Source: AC-32 sp963765785 (GTDB lineage Bacteria; Actinomycetota; Thermoleophilia; Gaiellales; Gaiellaceae). Taken from it: 64,000 nucleotides of DNA. Numbering within the stretch: position 1 is the stretch's first letter; each line of letters opens with the position of its first letter. The stretch covers positions 62,001 to 126,000 of the forward strand of contig CAVXXW010000009.1 of the NCBI GenBank assembly GCA_963765785.1. Reading direction: 5' to 3'. Shown here piece by piece: positions 1-8,568 of the stretch. The notes beneath the pieces were generated by a model. It saw only the letters and a list, made by a program, of their open reading frames with translations. It made no database searches and was not told the origin of the DNA. The position numbers and the translations under genes are program-made.

Positions 1-1253
1 TCCCGAAGGAGCTCGGCCTCGTGATCGTCGACGAGGAGCAGCGCTTCGGCGTGGCGCAGAAGGAGTTGCTGCGCGCCCTGCGGCTCGAGGTTGACGTGCT
101 CTCGCTGAGCGCAACGCCGATCCCGCGCACGCTGCACATGTCGCTCTCGGGCCTGCGCGACATCTCGGTGATCGAGACGCCGCCGGAAGGCCGGCGGCCG
201 ATCCGCACGTACGTCGGCGAGTACGACGACGAGCTCGTCAAGCAGGCGCTCGAGCGCGAGCTCGCGCGGGAGGGCCAGAGCTTCTACCTGCACAACCGGG
301 TCGAGACGATCGACGAGGCGGCGGAGAAGATCGCCCAGCTCTCTCCGACGCTGCGCGTGCTGGTCGCCCACGGCCAGATGCGCGAGCGCGAGCTCGAGGA
401 GAAGATGCACGCGTTCCTGCGAGGCGACGCGGATGTGCTCGTCTCGACCACGATCATCGAGTCGGGCCTCGATATCCCGCAGGCGAACACGCTGATCGTC
501 GAGCGCGCGGACGCGCTCGGGCTCGCCCAGCTCTACCAGATCCGCGGGCGTGTGGGCCGCTCGGACGTCCTCGCCCACGCCTACCTCTTCTACCCAGACT
601 CGCGGGAGCTGACGCCGGAGGCGCGGGCGCGGCTGGCGACGCTGGCCGACCACACCGAGCTCGGCGCGGGCTTTGCGATCGCCATGCGCGACCTCGAGAT
701 CCGCGGTGCCGGCGACCTGCTCGGGGCGGAGCAGTCGGGGCATGTCGCCGCGCTCGGTTTCGAGCTCTACGTCGAGCTGCTGGCCGAGGCGGTTGCCGAG
801 CTCAGCGGCGAGCGGCGGCCGGCGGCGCGGCCGGTCCGCGTCGAGGCGAGCGTCGACGCCTACGTGCCGGCGCCGTACATCGAGGCCGAGGCGCTGAAGA
901 TCGACCTCCACCGGCGGCTCGCGCTGACCGAGACCGAGGACGAGCTGCGCGAGCTGCGGGCGGCGACCGAGGACCGCTACGGGCCGCTGCCCGAGCCGGT
1001 CGAGAACCTGTTCTCGATCCAGGAGGCGAAGCTGAAGCTGGCGCAGGCCGGCGCCGACTACCTCGTCTTCCGCGGCGGCCGGACGACCGTCGGGCCGCTC
1101 CTGCTCGGCTCGGGTGAGCTACGCGCGCTGCGGTCGGAGCTCGACACGGCGGTCTACGCGAGCGCCCGCCGCGAAATTTCATTGAGATCTTATGAATTCA
1201 AGGCAGCGGTGCGGCTAGTCGATGCTATACTCGACGCGCGCCGGGCAGCGTGA
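1..1253 (+). CDS. mfd: Transcription-repair coupling factor Mfd, C-terminal part (5' end outside window)
   Basis: Mfd is the ATP-dependent translocase that displaces stalled RNA polymerase at DNA lesions and recruits UvrA. The frame is open to the window edge, so only the helicase C-terminal half is seen. Visible are motif II (DEEQRFG), motif III (LSATPIPRT), motif V-like residues (STTIIESGLDIP) and motif VI (QIRGRVGRS), followed by the C-terminal TRCF regulatory domain. It overlaps no upstream gene here and sits just before the foldase gene. TATACT lies at 1226-1231 inside its 3' end and could serve the next gene. The identity is secure; only the upstream extent is unknown. Confidence 0.96.
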   Translation, partial: PKELGLVIVDEEQRFGVAQKELLRALRLEVDVLSLSATPIPRTLHMSLSGLRDISVIETPPEGRRPIRTYVGEYDDELVKQALERELAREGQSFYLHNRVETIDEAAEKIAQLSPTLRVLVAHGQMRERELEEKMHAFLRGDADVLVSTTIIESGLDIPQANTLIVERADALGLAQLYQIRGRVGRSDVLAHAYLFYPDSRELTPEARARLATLADHTELGAGFAIAMRDLEIRGAGDLLGAEQSGHVAALGFELYVELLAEAVAELSGERRPAARPVRVEASVDAYVPAPYIEAEALKIDLHRRLALTETEDELRELRAATEDRYGPLPEPVENLFSIQEAKLKLAQAGADYLVFRGGRTTVGPLLLGSGELRALRSELDTAVYASARREISLRSYEFKAAVRLVDAILDARRAA

Positions 1254-1282
1254 GGAAAATCCCTGCTGCTGGCGCTTTTTCC

Positions 1283-2374
1283 ATGAAACGGATCGGAGTT
1301 ATCGGGGTTTGTCTGGCGTTCGCGCTGCTCGTTGCCGCCTGTGGCGGGAGCAGCGCGCAGAGCGTCTCGGGCAACGACGTCGCCGTCGTCGGCGACGGCC
1401 ACATCACGCAGGCCGAGTGGAACGCGCTGATCGACCAGACGAAGAACAACTTCACGGCGACGCACCGCAAGTTCCCGGCGCCCGGCTCGGTCGACCTCGC
1501 GAACCTGAAGACGAACGCGACGCAGTTCCTGATCCAGAGCAGCGAGTACGAGCAGGAGGCGAAGCAGCTCGGCGTCTCGATCAGCGACAAGGACGTCGAG
1601 GCGCGCCTCGAGCAGATCAAGAAGCAGTACTACGGCAACCCGGCGGGCCAGAAGCAGGCGACGCAGGCGCAGATGGACAAGCGCTACCAACAGGCGCTGA
1701 AGCAGCAGGGCTTCACCGACGAGCAGGTCCGCTCCGGGATCAAGCAGCAGCTGATCCGCGAGAAGGTCTTCAACAACGTCACCAAGGACGTCAAGGTCAG
1801 CGACAGCGACATCACGTCCTACTACAACAAGAACAAGAAGCAGTACGAGACGCCCGCGCAGCCGCCGAGCCGCGATGTGCGCCACATTCTCGTCAAGACG
1901 AAGGCGCAGGCGGACAAGCTCTACACGCAGCTCCAGAAGAACCCGGGCAAGTTCGCGGCGCTCGCCAAGAAGTACTCGACCGACACCTCGTCCGCGCAGA
2001 ACGGCGGCCAGCTGCCTCCGGGGACCGCGGTCAAGGGCCGCCTGGTGAAGCCGTTCGAGGACGTCGCGTTCTCGATCAAGACCAACGTCATCTCGAAGCC
2101 GGTGCACTCGCAGTTCGGCTGGCACATCATCGAGGCGCTCGGGCCGGTCAAGCCCGGCACGCCCGCGAAGCCGACGCCGCTCTCGCAGGTGAAGGAGGCC
2201 ATCCGCCAGCAGCTGCTGTCCCAGGACAAGCAGACGAAGATGAACGACTGGCTGAACGGGATGAAGAAGCACTACTGCAAGACGATCGGCTACGCCAATG
2301 GCTACGCGCCGCCGCCGGGCCAGGACCCGTGCAAGCAGTCGTCGACGACGACCGGCGCGACCACCACCGGCTAG
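1283..2374 (+). CDS. SurA/PrsA-like peptidyl-prolyl isomerase lipoprotein
   Basis: This is an extracytoplasmic foldase anchored by a lipid. The start ATG at 1283 gives a short signal peptide with a lipobox (V-A-A-C, Cys20). A GTG at 1250 overlapping the mfd stop is possible but would push the signal peptide inward. Residues around 30-180 form the SurA-type N-terminal chaperone region. A parvulin (PPIC) domain follows at roughly 195-300 (VRHILVKT, then FAALAKKYSTD, NGG.L and FGWHIIE). The tail is rich in Pro, Thr and Gly. It is the second gene of the mfd-to-enolase run. Confidence 0.9.
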   Translation: MKRIGVIGVCLAFALLVAACGGSSAQSVSGNDVAVVGDGHITQAEWNALIDQTKNNFTATHRKFPAPGSVDLANLKTNATQFLIQSSEYEQEAKQLGVSISDKDVEARLEQIKKQYYGNPAGQKQATQAQMDKRYQQALKQQGFTDEQVRSGIKQQLIREKVFNNVTKDVKVSDSDITSYYNKNKKQYETPAQPPSRDVRHILVKTKAQADKLYTQLQKNPGKFAALAKKYSTDTSSAQNGGQLPPGTAVKGRLVKPFEDVAFSIKTNVISKPVHSQFGWHIIEALGPVKPGTPAKPTPLSQVKEAIRQQLLSQDKQTKMNDWLNGMKKHYCKTIGYANGYAPPPGQDPCKQSSTTTGATTTG

Positions 2375-2548
2375 GTGCCGAGGGCTTGACGCAACGCCGT
2401 CTGAGTCGCCGGAACTCGCCGCTCGCCCCGATGCTGCGTTCTCAGTCGCGCCCGTACCTTCCAGGTACGAACGCTCCCTGCGTCCTTGCCTCGGAACGAC
2501 CAGCGCGCCCCGGCGACGAGCAACGTTCCGTCAACCCCTCGTAGACCG
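2375..2548. repeat. Intergenic element with short perfect hairpin, possible dispersed repeat
   Basis: These 174 bases contain no convincing gene. A perfect hairpin lies at 2453-2469 (CGTACCT, loop TCC, AGGTACG). The surrounding sequence (CTGAGTCGCC..., GCGTTCTCAGTC...) is less biased than the flanking genes and looks like an intergenic repeat unit rather than a 5' leader. No second full copy is visible in this window, although GCCGTCTGA resembles the end of the 75-bp repeat at 17.4 and 20.0 kb. The call as a repeat is tentative. Confidence 0.35.
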
Positions 2549-3337
2549 TTGGCTTTAGCCGACGCGCTGCTCGAGCTGCAGGAGCTGACCGAGCGGCTGC
2601 GCAGGGACTGTCCCTGGGACAGGGAGCAAACGGCCAGGACGATCGTCCCGCACACCGTCGAGGAGGCCTACGAGGTCGCGGACGCGGCGGTCGCCGGCGA
2701 TCCGGCCAAGCTGCTCGACGAGCTCGGCGACCTGCTCTTCCAGGTCTACTTCCTCTCGCTGCTGCTCCAGGAGCAGGGTGCGGGCGACCTCGAGGCGGTG
2801 GCGCGGGCGGTGCACGAGAAGCTCGTGCGGCGCCACCCGCACGTCTTCGGCGATACCGAGGCGCGCACCGCCGGCCGCGTCCGCGAGAACTGGGAGCGGA
2901 TCAAGCGCGAGCAGGAGGAGCGCGAGGGCGTCTTCCACGACGTGCCCGAGTCGCTACCAGCTCTGCTCCTCGCCCGCAAGGTGCAGCGCCGCGCGCGGGC
3001 GGTCGGGTTCGAGTACCCCGATGTCGACGGCGCGCTCGCCGACCTCGACGACGAGCTGCGCGAGCTGAAGGCGGAGATCGACGGCGAGCCGGCGCCCGAG
3101 ACCGAGGCCGACCCTCGTCACTTCGAGGAGCTCGGCGACGTGCTCTTCGCCGCGGTCAACGTGGCGCGCCGGCTGAACGTCGACCCCGAGCTTGCGCTGC
3201 GGGCCGCGAGCGACCGGTTCGTTGCCCGGGTGGAGTGTGCCGAGCGGCTCGCGGCCGACGAGGGCAAGCGCTGGACCGAGCTCCAGCTCGACGAGCAGGA
3301 CCGCTACTTCGATCTCGCCAAGGAGGCAGGCGTATGA
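2549..3337 (+). CDS. mazG: MazG nucleoside triphosphate pyrophosphohydrolase
   Basis: MazG removes non-canonical or damaged NTPs by hydrolysing them to NMP and pyrophosphate. The all-alpha MazG fold is seen twice. The first copy has CPWDREQT and the metal-binding EExxE-type stretch (EEAYEV, then DELGDLLFQVYF). A second EELGDVLFAAVNVARR is near the C-terminus. The start is uncertain: TTG 2549 (262 aa) fits family length, while TTG 2486 would add a low-complexity leader. The last four bases overlap the enolase start (ATGA), so the two are translationally coupled. The stretch 2600-2640 uses unusual codons (AGG three times, TGT, CAA) around an imperfect copy of a palindromic motif. Confidence 0.9.
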   Translation: MALADALLELQELTERLRRDCPWDREQTARTIVPHTVEEAYEVADAAVAGDPAKLLDELGDLLFQVYFLSLLLQEQGAGDLEAVARAVHEKLVRRHPHVFGDTEARTAGRVRENWERIKREQEEREGVFHDVPESLPALLLARKVQRRARAVGFEYPDVDGALADLDDELRELKAEIDGEPAPETEADPRHFEELGDVLFAAVNVARRLNVDPELALRAASDRFVARVECAERLAADEGKRWTELQLDEQDRYFDLAKEAGV

Positions 3338-4605
3338 CCGCCATCGCAGAGGTCCACGGACGGCAGATCCTCGACTCGCGCGGCAACCCGACGGTCGAGG
3401 TGGACGTGCGCCTCGCGTCCGGCGCTTTCGGCCGCGCAGCCGTTCCGTCGGGCGCGTCGACGGGCGTGCACGAAGCGCTCGAGCTGCACGACGGCGGCAG
3501 CGAGTGGGGCGGCAAGGGCGTCACTCGCGCCGTCGGCAACGTGAACGGCGAGCTTGCGGAGGCCGCGCAGGGCCTCGACGCGAGCGACCAGCGCGCGGTG
3601 GACGAGCGGATGGTCGAGCTCGACGGCACGCCGAACAAGGGCCGGCTCGGCGCCAACGCGATCCTCGGCGTCTCGCTCGCCGTCGCCAAGGCGGCTGCGG
3701 CCGATGCCGGCGTCTCGCTCTACCGGCACCTCGGCGGCGAGGGCGCAGCGACCCTGCCGGTGCCGATGATGAACGTGATCAACGGCGGCGCCCACGCGCA
3801 GAACTCGATCGACCTGCAGGAGTTCATGCTCGTCCCTGCGGGCGCGGACACGTTCTCCGAGGCGCTCCGCGTCGGCGCCGAGGTCTTCCACACGCTGCGC
3901 GCGCTGCTCCACGAGCGCGGGTTCTCGACCGCGGTCGGCGACGAGGGCGGCTTCGCGCCCGACCTCGGCTCGAGCGAGGAGGCGATCGACGCCGTGCTCG
4001 AGGCCGCCGAGCGCGCGGGCCACCGCGAGCGCGTGGCGATCGCGCTCGACCCGGCGGGAACGGAGCTGTACACGGACGGGCACTACCGCTTCGAGGGCCG
4101 CGAGGAGCCGGGCGACGGAATGGTCCAGTACGTCGCCGGCCTTGTCGAGCGCTACCCCATCGTCTCCGTCGAGGACGGCCTCGCCGAGGACGACTGGCTC
4201 TCGTGGCGCACGCTGACCGAGGTCGCGGGCTCGAGCGTCCAGCTCGTCGGCGACGACATCTTCGTCACCAACCCCGAGCGGCTGCGGCGCGGGATCATGG
4301 AGAACGTCGGGAACGCGATCCTGATCAAGGTCAACCAGATCGGGACGCTCACCGAGACGCTCGACACGATGGCGCTGGCGCGCGAGGCCGGCTACGCCTG
4401 CGTGATGTCCCATCGTTCCGGCGAGACGGAAGACACGACGATCGCCGACCTCGCCGTGGCGACCGGCTGCGGCCAGATCAAGACGGGCTCGATGTCACGC
4501 ACCGACCGCGTCGCGAAGTACAACCAGCTGCTCCGCATCGAGGAGGAGCTGGGCGGGCGCGCGGTCTACCCCGGCTGGGACGCGTTTCCGCGCTTCGTTC
4601 GCTGA
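3334..4605 (+). CDS. eno: Enolase
   Basis: Enolase interconverts 2-phosphoglycerate and phosphoenolpyruvate in glycolysis. The 423-aa protein is normal length. It has the mobile loop (SGASTGVHEA, about residue 39), GDEGGFAPDL (about 202), the metal ligand region SVEDGL, the catalytic Lys region ILIKVNQIG and the signature SHRSGETEDTTIADL. The ATG at 3334 overlaps the mazG stop by four bases, and an AAGGAGG site lies 6-7 bases upstream inside mazG. It sits directly before pyruvate kinase, so two consecutive glycolytic steps are neighbours. Confidence 0.98.
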   Translation: MTAIAEVHGRQILDSRGNPTVEVDVRLASGAFGRAAVPSGASTGVHEALELHDGGSEWGGKGVTRAVGNVNGELAEAAQGLDASDQRAVDERMVELDGTPNKGRLGANAILGVSLAVAKAAAADAGVSLYRHLGGEGAATLPVPMMNVINGGAHAQNSIDLQEFMLVPAGADTFSEALRVGAEVFHTLRALLHERGFSTAVGDEGGFAPDLGSSEEAIDAVLEAAERAGHRERVAIALDPAGTELYTDGHYRFEGREEPGDGMVQYVAGLVERYPIVSVEDGLAEDDWLSWRTLTEVAGSSVQLVGDDIFVTNPERLRRGIMENVGNAILIKVNQIGTLTETLDTMALAREAGYACVMSHRSGETEDTTIADLAVATGCGQIKTGSMSRTDRVAKYNQLLRIEEELGGRAVYPGWDAFPRFVR

Positions 4606-4626
4606 GGCGCTCGCTAGGCTGACGGC

Positions 4627-6042
4627 GTGGCCGCCGCTGTCCCTCGACGGACGAAGATCGTTGCGACGATCGGCCCGGCGTGCTCGACGCCGGAGCGGCT
4701 CGCGCAGCTCGTCCGAGCGGGCGCGGACGCAGCTCGGCTGAACCTCTCGCACGGCACGCACGACCAGCACCGCGAGTGGGCGCGCCTGGTCCGCGCAACC
4801 GAGCGCGAGGTCGGCAGGCCGATCGCGCTGATCGCCGACTTGCAGGGGCCGAAGCTGCGCGTCGGCGATCTGGAGGAGCCGTTCTCGCTGCGACGCGGCG
4901 AGCCGATCGTCGTCGGCCCCGCGGACGACTGCACGAACGGCGAGCTGCCCGTCAGCCCGTCGGTGATCAGCGAGGTCCTCCAGCCGGGTCACGACGTGCT
5001 GATCGACGACGGCCTCGTGCGCCTCCACGTCGACACCGTCGTGGCCGGGCGCGCGCAGTGCACCGTCGTCCAGGGCGGCGTCGTCACCTCGCACAAGGGC
5101 GTGAACTTGCCCGGCGTCCCGATTCCGATCCCGTCGATCACACGCAAGGACATGGACGACCTCGAGCTCGCGCTCGACCTCGGCGTCGACTTCGTCGCGC
5201 TCTCGTTCGTCCGCTCGGCCGCCGACGTGCGCGACCTGCGCGAGCTGATCGAGCAAGCGGGCTCGCACGCGCGCGTGATCGCCAAGATCGAGAAGTCCGA
5301 GGCCGTGGACGCGCTCGATGAGATCCTCGGCGAGACCGACGTGGTGATGGTCGCCCGCGGCGACCTCGGCGTCGAGATCGGCCCGGCGCTCGTGCCGCTG
5401 CTGCAGAAGCGGATCATCACCGCCGCGCTGGAGCGCGGGAAGCCGGTCATCACGGCGACGCAGATGCTCGAGTCGATGGTGCACCAGGCCGAGCCGACGC
5501 GCGCCGAGGCGAGCGACGTCGCCAACGCCGTGCTCGACGGCAGCTCGGCGCTGATGCTCTCGGGCGAGACCGCGATGGGCGAGTACCCCGTCGAGTCGGT
5601 CGCGTACATGGACCGGATCGCGCGGGCGGTCGAGCCGAGCCTCGGCTACCGGCACCAGCTGCCGGAGGTCGGCGACGAGCCGACCGTCGGCCAGGCGATG
5701 TCGAACGCGGCCTGCGACCTGGCGGAGGCGCTGCGCGCGAACGCGATCCTCGTGCCGACGTACTCGGGCCGCACGGCGTCGGCGGTCGCGCGGCTGCGCC
5801 CGCGCCGTCCGATCCTCGCGCTGACCCATCACGATTACGTCATGCGGCAGCTGGCGCTCGAGTGGGGCGTGACGCCGGTGCTGATTCCGGAGGCGGAGAA
5901 CTTCGACGAGCTCCTCGAGCGGGCGCTCCAGGCCGCGCGCCAGTCGGGCCTGGTCGAGGAGGGCGGCCGCGTCGTGATCGCGGCTGGGACGCATGTGAAC
6001 TTCCCCGGCACGACCAACCTGATCAAGGTCGACCTCGTCTAG
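4627..6042 (+). CDS. pyk: Pyruvate kinase
   Basis: This enzyme transfers phosphate from phosphoenolpyruvate to ADP. Its 471 aa carry RTKIVATIGPACS at the N-terminus, NLSHGTH, the Mg/substrate site VARGDLGVEI, and KPVITATQMLESM with the active-site loop. The C-terminal alpha/beta regulatory domain follows from about residue 345. The GTG start at 4627 has no Shine-Dalgarno sequence but lies 6 nt after TAGGCT (4615-4620), so a leaderless transcript is likely. It may therefore be expressed apart from the mazG-eno pair. Confidence 0.97.
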   Translation: MAAAVPRRTKIVATIGPACSTPERLAQLVRAGADAARLNLSHGTHDQHREWARLVRATEREVGRPIALIADLQGPKLRVGDLEEPFSLRRGEPIVVGPADDCTNGELPVSPSVISEVLQPGHDVLIDDGLVRLHVDTVVAGRAQCTVVQGGVVTSHKGVNLPGVPIPIPSITRKDMDDLELALDLGVDFVALSFVRSAADVRDLRELIEQAGSHARVIAKIEKSEAVDALDEILGETDVVMVARGDLGVEIGPALVPLLQKRIITAALERGKPVITATQMLESMVHQAEPTRAEASDVANAVLDGSSALMLSGETAMGEYPVESVAYMDRIARAVEPSLGYRHQLPEVGDEPTVGQAMSNAACDLAEALRANAILVPTYSGRTASAVARLRPRRPILALTHHDYVMRQLALEWGVTPVLIPEAENFDELLERALQAARQSGLVEEGGRVVIAAGTHVNFPGTTNLIKVDLV

Positions 6043-6054
6043 AGGATCGCCTGC

Positions 6055-6417
6055 GTGCGCGGCGAAACGCGCCGCGTGTCCAAGCGTTCCCGCAAGCCGC
6101 CGCGCTCGCGCTACGTCATGCGCTGGATCGGCCTCGCCGCGATCGTGCTCGTCGGCCTGCTGTACGCGCGCCCGCTGCGGAGCTACATCGACACCAAGCA
6201 CGAGCTCTCGAGCCGTGCCGCCGACGTGCAGGCGCTGAAGGCCGAGAAGCGCCAGCTCCAGCACCGGCTGGCCCAGTCGAGCACCGGCGAGGCGCTGGTC
6301 GAGCAGGCGCGCCTGCTCGGCTACGTGCGCCCGGGCGAGCGTCTCTACATCGTCAAGGGCATCTCCGGCTGGGTGCATAGCAAGACGAGGGCTACGATCG
6401 ACAGAGGTGGAGGATGA
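6055..6417 (+). CDS. FtsB/DivIC-type septum formation initiator
   Basis: This is a small bitopic divisome protein of 120 aa. A basic N-terminus (about 1-20) is followed by one membrane segment (WIGLAAIVLVGLLYARPL), then a coiled coil (about 55-85, rich in Ala, Leu, Lys and Gln) and the conserved GYVRPGERLY motif. DivIC next to enolase and DUF501 is a classic actinobacterial arrangement. The stop codon overlaps the start of the DUF501 gene by 11 bases. Confidence 0.9.
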   Translation: MRGETRRVSKRSRKPPRSRYVMRWIGLAAIVLVGLLYARPLRSYIDTKHELSSRAADVQALKAEKRQLQHRLAQSSTGEALVEQARLLGYVRPGERLYIVKGISGWVHSKTRATIDRGGG

Positions 6418-6862
6418 TCTCGGCATCGTGGAGCGCCAGCTCGGCCGGCGTCCGCGCGCGTTCCGGCGCGTGGCCGTCCGCTGCCCGTTCGGCCGGCCCG
6501 CGGTAACCGAGCAGGCGCCGTTCGACGAGAGCGGCGAGCCGTTCCCGACGATGTACTGGGTCACATGTCGGCACCTCGCGGCCGCGATCGCCCGGGTGGA
6601 GGCGGACGGCGGCGTCGAGCGCTGGGGCCGCGCCGCGCACGAGGACGAGCACCTGCGGGAGAGCCTCGAACACGGCCATGAGGAGCAGCGCCGCCTGCGG
6701 CCGGCGCTCCCCGGCGGGATCGGCGGCCAGACGCGCACCGGCGGCCTCAAGTGCCTGCACGCGCACGCGGCGTTCGCACTCGCGCGGCCGGGCTACGAGC
6801 TCGGCGGGCGGATCCTGGCCGAGATCGAGCCGCTCTGGCCCGACCGCTGCTGCTCCGTCTAG
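6407..6862 (+). CDS. DUF501 family protein
   Basis: This conserved actinobacterial protein has unknown biochemical function. The 151 aa carry the family features RRPRAFRRVAVRCPFG near the N-terminus, a central TMYWVTCRHL and GLKCLHAHAAFALA. Conserved Cys and His residues suggest metal or cofactor binding, which is inference. It overlaps the divIC gene and starts with GTG at 6407. In many relatives an exopolyphosphatase gene follows; here ppx lies far away at 43.8 kb. Confidence 0.88.
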   Translation: MEDDLGIVERQLGRRPRAFRRVAVRCPFGRPAVTEQAPFDESGEPFPTMYWVTCRHLAAAIARVEADGGVERWGRAAHEDEHLRESLEHGHEEQRRLRPALPGGIGGQTRTGGLKCLHAHAAFALARPGYELGGRILAEIEPLWPDRCCSV

Positions 6863-6891
6863 CATCGCCTTCCGTGGAGGGGAGCCTCGAG

Positions 6892-7188
6892 ATGACGCGC
6901 GGCGAGTGGGAGGACGGCAACCGCCGCCTTCAGGCGGCTGCGTCCGACCGCCAGCTCCACGCGCGTCTGCTCGACGAGGTCGGCGTCGTGCTCGAGCACC
7001 TTCGCCGACGCGTCGGCCAGACCTTCACGCTCGGCGAGCTCGCGTCGGCCTACGGCGACTCCGACCGCTGGGTGCAGGCGGCGCTGCAGGAGGCCGAGCC
7101 GGCGCCCGGCTGGCCGGCCCGCACGACGACGGTGCAGGACGCAGCCTTCCATCTCTACTCCCGCGGCGCGGTCGACTACCGGCCGTGA
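6892..7188 (+). CDS. Conserved hypothetical protein, 98 aa
   Basis: I do not recognise a named family. The protein is soluble and mostly helical, with LRRRVGQTFTLGELASAYG in the middle and an acidic start. ATG 6892 follows GGAGGGG with good spacing. An alternative GTG at 6874 lies 8 nt after TAGCAT (6860-6865), as expected for a leaderless message. The stop overlaps the next start (GTGA), indicating an operon with the small membrane protein. Confidence 0.75.
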   Translation: MTRGEWEDGNRRLQAAASDRQLHARLLDEVGVVLEHLRRRVGQTFTLGELASAYGDSDRWVQAALQEAEPAPGWPARTTTVQDAAFHLYSRGAVDYRP

Positions 7189-7391
7189 GCACATACGAAC
7201 GCAGGCGCAAGCGGCCCAACCCCGTCCGTCGGCGTCTCGTCTGGGGGGCGATGTTCGTGCTGGTCTTCGCCTTCGGGATCGCGCTCGGAGAGGCGCTCGA
7301 GGACAATCCGAAGCCGGTTTCGACCATCACGCAGGACCGGACGTTCACGCTGCAGCAGCCCGCAGCGACAGTGACCGTGACCGCTCCTTGA
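7185..7391 (+). CDS. Small single-pass membrane protein, 68 aa
   Basis: A basic N-terminus (YERRRKRPNPVRRR) precedes one membrane span (about residues 18-38, VWGAMFVLVFAFGIALGEAL). A short Thr/Val-rich outside tail follows. The GTG start at 7185 overlaps the upstream stop by four bases. The stop codon lies in a perfect 6-bp hairpin (7381-7395, CCGCTC CTT GAGCGG) that may end transcription. Function is unknown. Confidence 0.75.
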   Translation: MSTYERRRKRPNPVRRRLVWGAMFVLVFAFGIALGEALEDNPKPVSTITQDRTFTLQQPAATVTVTAP

Positions 7392-7437
7392 GCGGCGGTG
7401 TGTTCGGTTCGAGAGGTTTGGGTAGATTCGCCGCGGG

Positions 7438-8019
7438 ATGGCTCGCAATGCGAGGGACCGCGACGTGGCGCTGGAGCCCGAATGGCTCACGCTGGGCCAG
7501 GCTGCACGCTATCTCGGCGTTGCGCAAAGCACGATCCGCAAGTGGTCGGACAACGGCCGCGTGCGCGTCTACAAGACGCCCGGGCGGCACCGTCGCTACC
7601 GGCGCGTCGACCTCGACGCGTTTCTCGAGCACTCGGGCCCGGAGGCGCGTAGAGGCCCGGTCGTGCTGGTCGTCGACGACGACGACCGCCTGCGCGAGTA
7701 CGTGCGCGTCAACCTCGAGCTGGAGGGCTACACCGTCCGCGAAGCCGGGAGCGCAGAGGAAGGGATGCGGGTGCTCGACGAGTCCCGCCCGGACCTGATC
7801 CTCCTCGACGTGATGATGCCGAGGGTCGACGGCTGGGAGATGCTGCAGCACGTACACGACAGCCACGGCGTTGGCGCCGTCCCGGTCGTCATGTTCAGCG
7901 GCAAGGTCGACGAGCGTGCCGCGGACGAGGCGGCCGAGCGCGGGGCGCAGGGGTTCATCGGCAAGCCGTTCGACCCCAGTGAGCTGATCGCGCAGACGAA
8001 ACAGCTCCTGCCGACCTGA
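7438..8019 (+). CDS. MerR/excisionase-type HTH fused to a response-regulator receiver domain
   Basis: The 193-aa protein joins an N-terminal winged HTH of the MerR/BldC/excisionase type (residues about 17-65, LTLGQAARYLGVAQSTIRKW and GRHRRYRRVDLDAFL) to a C-terminal receiver domain (about 75-190). The receiver has the acidic pocket VVDDDD, the phospho-acceptor Asp in LILLDVMMPRVDG and the conserved Lys in IGKPFDP. In standard regulators the receiver comes first, so the order is reversed. No partner kinase is adjacent. TAGATT (7423-7428) lies 9 nt before the ATG, fitting a near-leaderless transcript. Confidence 0.88.
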   Translation: MARNARDRDVALEPEWLTLGQAARYLGVAQSTIRKWSDNGRVRVYKTPGRHRRYRRVDLDAFLEHSGPEARRGPVVLVVDDDDRLREYVRVNLELEGYTVREAGSAEEGMRVLDESRPDLILLDVMMPRVDGWEMLQHVHDSHGVGAVPVVMFSGKVDERAADEAAERGAQGFIGKPFDPSELIAQTKQLLPT

Positions 8020-8031
8020 TCTCGTTTGTCG

Positions 8032-8520
8032 CTACAGCTCTTCTGAAGCTCGCAGCAAGCCGGCCACGATCACGGCCAGCGAGGCCAGCAGGCTGATCCA
8101 GATGCCGATCCCGCGGCCGGCCGGCGGCGGGATCGAGTCCGGGATCGAGATCAGCCGGATCAGGACGAAGATCGTGGCCAGCGAGCCGAGCGCGATCACG
8201 ACGAGGCTCTCCGGCACCGACGGCGGCAGCTCGAAGCCAAACTCACGAAGCACGGCGATCGCGAGCAGGACGAGGCCCACCACGAAGACAAGCTTGCCGA
8301 GCACGCCGGTGTGCCAGGCGATCACGGCCAGCGTCGGGCCGGTCGTGTTCGGGCCCGCGTACCAATCGGTGAACGCCGAGATCGTGAGGACGAGCCCAGC
8401 GATCCAGGTGAGCCGGCCGCCGATCGACCAGAAGCCGGTCGCCGGGCGGACGTACACCTCCTCTTCGGCCTCGTAGAGGGGCTCCTGCTCGGCGGGTGGG
8501 AACGACTCGGGCGTCTGCAT
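8032..8520 (-). CDS. Membrane protein with four predicted spans
   Basis: This is a 162-aa integral membrane protein of unknown function. A Glu-rich cytoplasmic N-terminus of about 30 residues is followed by four hydrophobic segments (near WIAGLVLTISAFTDW, GKLVFVVGLVLLAIAVL, LVVIALGSLATIFVLI and IWISLLASLAVIVAGLL). It is transcribed towards the HTH-receiver gene and follows another small membrane gene on the same strand. No family-specific motif was recognised. Confidence 0.7.
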   Translation of the reverse strand: MQTPESFPPAEQEPLYEAEEEVYVRPATGFWSIGGRLTWIAGLVLTISAFTDWYAGPNTTGPTLAVIAWHTGVLGKLVFVVGLVLLAIAVLREFGFELPPSVPESLVVIALGSLATIFVLIRLISIPDSIPPPAGRGIGIWISLLASLAVIVAGLLRASEEL

Positions 8521-8568
8521 GGCCGCAAGTATGGGCGACCCGGCGGTCGAATGGCGACGGGTCGGGCG

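Noticed and set aside
4495..6750. 751-aa minus-strand open frame opposite eno, pyk and divIC
   Set aside because: It is antisense to well supported genes, has Arg/Ala/Asp-rich low-complexity sequence and no domain; it is a product of high GC.
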